A DNA stretch of 64,000 bases, from assembly GCF_020520425.1 (NCBI RefSeq), contig NC_079489.1:83272810-83336809 (forward strand), given 5' to 3'. The translations under genes were made by a program, and so were the position numbers. Positions 60,623 through 64,000 of this stretch are shown in pieces. Source of the stretch: Spinacia oleracea. Taxonomy: Eukaryota; Streptophyta; Magnoliopsida; Caryophyllales; Amaranthaceae. Numbering within the stretch: the first letter of the stretch is position 1; every line of letters starts with the position of its first letter. Below the pieces are notes generated by a model. The model was not told the origin of the DNA and did not search any database. It saw only the letters and a list, made by a program, of their open reading frames with translations.

Positions 60623-63482
60623 TGTAACACCCCGACAATTCTCTCTTTTCTAAAATAACCTTTTAATATAAAACATAGAGAATTATCAAGGCATTATCGC
60701 CCGTGTGAAAACGTAACGGCTTATTCAGAATTTTGCAGCGGAAAACATAAAACTAACTTTAGGTTTATAAATAATCGATTACAGGTTTAGTCTCAAAAAT
60801 CAACCAACGAAAATAAGGAAATATAAATAGTATGACAAGTTTAAAGTCCATTTAAACAAACCCAAGTCAACTTAGCAAATCAAAACTAAATACAAGCTCT
60901 CTATTCCCGATCCCAATGATGCAACATCTTCAAACCTGCAGATGGACAATGCTTATTGATCCTTAGAGACTGCTCACCAAAGATTGGGTCATCACAGGAT
61001 CAATAAGGCATAGCCATGATCAACATGCACAAGCAAAAGCACGTAATCAGCAAAGCTGAGTACTACATACTAAATCAATAATAATCCTAACATGATTCTA
61101 TTAAACGAAACACCCTAACATGATACTAATGAACACAAACAAGGGTAGACAAAACATGATAGTTTGACGACCATACTTGACCAGACTAGACTAGGCTAGA
61201 CTTTTAGCAATAATATTATTTTAGTTGAAATAGACAATGGACCGAGTTGACCATCCAGAAGTCTTCACTAAGGAAGACGAGGTACGGGCGCGACTCCGTA
61301 ACCTCAGTGACCTGCGATATCGAGGAACGTTTAAATAAAAATAGGACACGGTGATCAATCCGGTCCGAATTAAAGGCCATGGGCTACCACCATGAACCCC
61401 AACTCCTGTTTGTCCGTCACTTCAGACGTGCACAGTCTAAAGCTATTGCTATTCAGTTTCACTTTACATGATTTACAAATTGAGATCCCGTTATGACTCA
61501 ACCATTACATAAGACAGACAATTCACATTTGTTCACAACTGTTTTTTTTATCTTGGAATTAAGTAAGTGATCATAACAGCATCAATCAAGACTCATTCCA
61601 ACTTAACCAACCTTTCCTTTAACCATGAGCAACCCTTTATATGGGCATAAAGTTTCAACTTACTAAACAAGGTCCTCCGCCCTTATAAAGTAGTGAAAAG
61701 ATAGAAAGGGAACAACAACCAATTGATCCAACCCAATCATATAGAATAATCTAGTGTCCCCAACCAACATGTTTGTATCAAACATCCATACTAACATGTT
61801 ACAGTTCTTATAGTGCAAAATAAGTTCAATAAGTTTGTCCAACAGTATTAAACATGCACATTCCATATAACCAAGTTTGTCTATAATATCAACATCACCA
61901 AGTTCAACAATAATATCAACATGATTTCAACAATTAGCACACATTCCAAGCACGCAGGTATGTACGTACCTTGTGTAAACAAATTGATAGGCCACTTTAA
62001 CACTTTCAAAAGTCGCCTAAAGAGAATTCTCCGCCTAAAATAACCAGCAAGTAATCCCAATCAATTTCTAATCATTGGCAACCATAATAAAGCATTCTAA
62101 ATGCATCCTAAACATATTTAGAACTTTCCCCAATATCTAAACTTAGACATTTGATTTCCTAGCATCATTGAAATTCGTTGAAAACTTTTTGCAAACATCG
62201 TACTTTAAATTTTCAGCAATATAAATTCATTTAAAAGCTTCACCGAGGTCAATCTATGTTCCTAGTATCTCAAAACGACGAATTCAATAATCCATACTCA
62301 ACTTACCATGATTAATAATCATAAAAACCTTGAATTTCATACTTTAAACAATCAAAATTAATATTTCAAAGTAATTTGATAATCTGAAAATTAATAACTT
62401 TATTATATAATTTGCATAATCTGAAATTTATAATTTAATCACAAAAACCATAACTTTAATTCACGAAAACGTAATTCAAATTAATAAAACCTCATTAAGC
62501 CCTAACTTATTTTTAATTAACCAAAACTGAAAATAATTGGTTTATAATATCAACACCCAAATCTGGAAATCATATTCAACAACAAAATTATAAATTTAAT
62601 CCAAGAACATCATTTAAATTAACAAACTATAATTAAAATAATTAGTTACTTAGGGTTTAAGAAATAACCAAGAAAGAGGAGAGGAAAAGCTGGGCGGTGC
62701 ACGACGCGGTCAGCGGCGGCCGGCTGGGTTGTTGACGTGGCGGCAGCGGTGGTTGCTGTCGCGGGTGGTGCTGTGCGCAAGTCGAACAAGAGGAGGGGAG
62801 TGAGGGAGGATGAACAGCAGTGAATCGAAAGAAAAGAAGGGAACGACGAGGAGATGAAGCGGTGGCTTACCGGCGAGGACAGCGACGCGGTCCGGCGGCC
62901 TTGGTGGCTGTTCAAGAAGACAAAGCATTAAGGAGGAGAGGAAACGCAAGGAAGAACGAAAACAGGGGAAAAAAGGACGACGAAGGAGAAGGTCGAAGGA
63001 TACTTACCGACGGCGAGGAGACCGGCGGCTGGAGCAACGGCGTGAAGGAGGAGAGCAGCGACGAGGAGAGAGAGAGGATGAGTTCTTGAGGGTTTGAAAA
63101 CTTACGTGAATAGTGAAGGAGGGTTTTGTTTTTCTCTTCCTAGCTTTCACGTGAATTAGAAGAAAGAAGGGGAGGGTTTGAGTTTGGGTTTTAATGTTGG
63201 GCTTTTCAAGTGGGCTAGACTTAGGATTTAGCTTTAATGATTCGAGTCCAAAACTGAATAGGATCGTTTTCTAAATTCAATCAATTTTCGTAATTCAAAT
63301 TCTTTTCAACTTAAAATTCTAAAATCATTTTCGATTTCGTAAATCGTTGAAAATATTAAAATGTAATAAATAAATATACGTTAACTATATATTTATTTCC
63401 AAAATTCATAAATTCTTATTTAAATATATTAAATATACGTTAAAATATATAAATGAAATATATAAAATTACGGGGGATTACA
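60623..63482 (-). mobile_element. Gypsy LTR (3' LTR), 2.86 kb
   Basis: On the plus strand it starts TGTAACACCCCGACAATTC and ends ATTACGGGGGATTACA, so both termini carry the TGTAAY.CCCCG inverted repeat. A polypurine tract lies immediately to its right. Together these identify the 3' LTR of a minus-strand Gypsy element whose body extends beyond 64000. A GC-rich, G/A-rich patch (62690-63090) produces open frames on both strands without recognisable domains. The left target site would be TTCGC. Confidence 0.75.
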
Positions 63483-63495
63483 ATCTACCCCTCTT
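63483..63495 (-). other. Gypsy polypurine tract
   Basis: On the minus strand, AAGAGGGGTAGAT directly precedes the LTR start TGTAATCCCCC. It is preceded by GGGACGAAACTTC, the usual sequence at the end of plant Gypsy internal regions. Confidence 0.75.
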
Positions 63496-64000
63496 AAAAG
63501 AAGTTTCGTCCCGAAACTTGACACGAAAATTCACATATTTTTCCAAACTTTTCAACTTATTCTTATTGTAGAAGTACTTTGTGCCACTCTTGTGCACTCT
63601 TTTGCCAACTAAGAGTTACTTGTAATATTCAAGAACACATTTTCTTATGCGGAGAATCTATTTCCTTTACATCAACATGTATAAGTTGCTAAAAATGAGC
63701 ATAAAATGCATAAAATACCATAAAAATAGGTAAAAAAAGCGCGAATTTCTATCGCATTCTACCCCCCTTAAAGAAAACGAGTTACGCCCTCGTAACTCAT
63801 CTCAGGGAATAACTTTGGATATTTCACCTTCAACGAAGTCTGTCCCCAATACAATATTTTTACGAAAATTATTCCCGCAAGTGGGGCTTTTGCACTTCTT
63901 TCCATAAAATGCTTCAAAATGTGACATCTTAATGCTCGCATGATAACTATTGTTGCACGAAAATTCAATCAAATCTATATGGTGTTCCCAACTGTCTTTT
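63496..64000 (-). mobile_element. Gypsy internal region with degenerate pol tail
   Basis: A minus-strand frame at 63768-63968 ends V-K-I-L...K-V-K-Y-P-K-L-F-P-E, resembling the C-terminal tail of chromodomain-type Gypsy pol. Upstream residues look scrambled, so it is probably decayed. A second polypurine-like stretch (TTTAAGGGGGGTAGAATGCG on the minus strand, about 63750-63770) follows it. The element continues past the right window edge. Confidence 0.45.

Noticed and set aside
62646-63089. Open frames on both strands in the GC-rich part of the Gypsy LTR
   Set aside because: They lie wholly inside the LTR, are compositionally driven and show no domain.

Overview
This window looks like a repeat-rich stretch of a nuclear genome from a flowering plant, most likely a eudicot. 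The evidence is spliced plant-type genes (a NAC transcription factor and a DUF1262 gene cluster), Copia and Gypsy LTR retrotransposons primed by initiator Met-tRNA, Helitron ends, Stowaway and Mutator-type elements, and AT-rich spacers. The style of the repeats would suit Caryophyllales (spinach or beet relatives), but that is only an impression. All coordinates and similarities were read by eye. No database search was possible.

Layout. 1-2460: end of a Copia LTR, a TGTAGACACC-type Gypsy LTR, and decayed Gypsy non-coding sequence. 2461-9868: mostly unassigned, with one possible four-exon spliced unit on the minus strand (3988-7649). 9869-12158: MITE-like palindromic DNA and a short Helitron. 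12578-12927: a membrane-protein exon cut off by a Gypsy LTR (12928-14189). 14190-26079: Gypsy-like non-coding DNA split by a 10.7 kb Copia element (14546-25257, minus strand). The Copia element has an unusual tandem structure (LTR, internal, LTR, leader stub, LTR stub) enclosed by one CAAAA target-site duplication. 26080-27110: a compositionally different island. 27111-39479: an older plus-strand LTR element with a decayed 'putative plant transposon protein' ORF; its 3' LTR is split by a 9.5 kb element (29434-38901, minus) with almost identical LTRs and no recognisable coding capacity. 39480-44522: Helitron pieces, a Stowaway MITE and a foldback-like element full of T-rich minisatellite. 44672-50109: three tandem DUF1262 genes, the first with a premature stop. 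50437-52297: a non-autonomous Mutator-type element with a 9-bp target duplication. 52456-56537: Helitron ends and a Stowaway-type element carrying a nested insertion. 57743-59469: a three-exon NAC gene. 60406-60622: the 3' part of a second NAC copy, cut by a 2.86 kb Gypsy LTR (60623-63482) whose internal region runs off the right edge.

The host genes that look alive are DUF1262 copies 2 and 3 and the NAC gene. Both families occur here as local duplicates in which one copy is broken, by a nonsense codon in one case and by a retrotransposon in the other. Most of the rest is nested mobile DNA, and the target-site duplications give a readable order of insertion.
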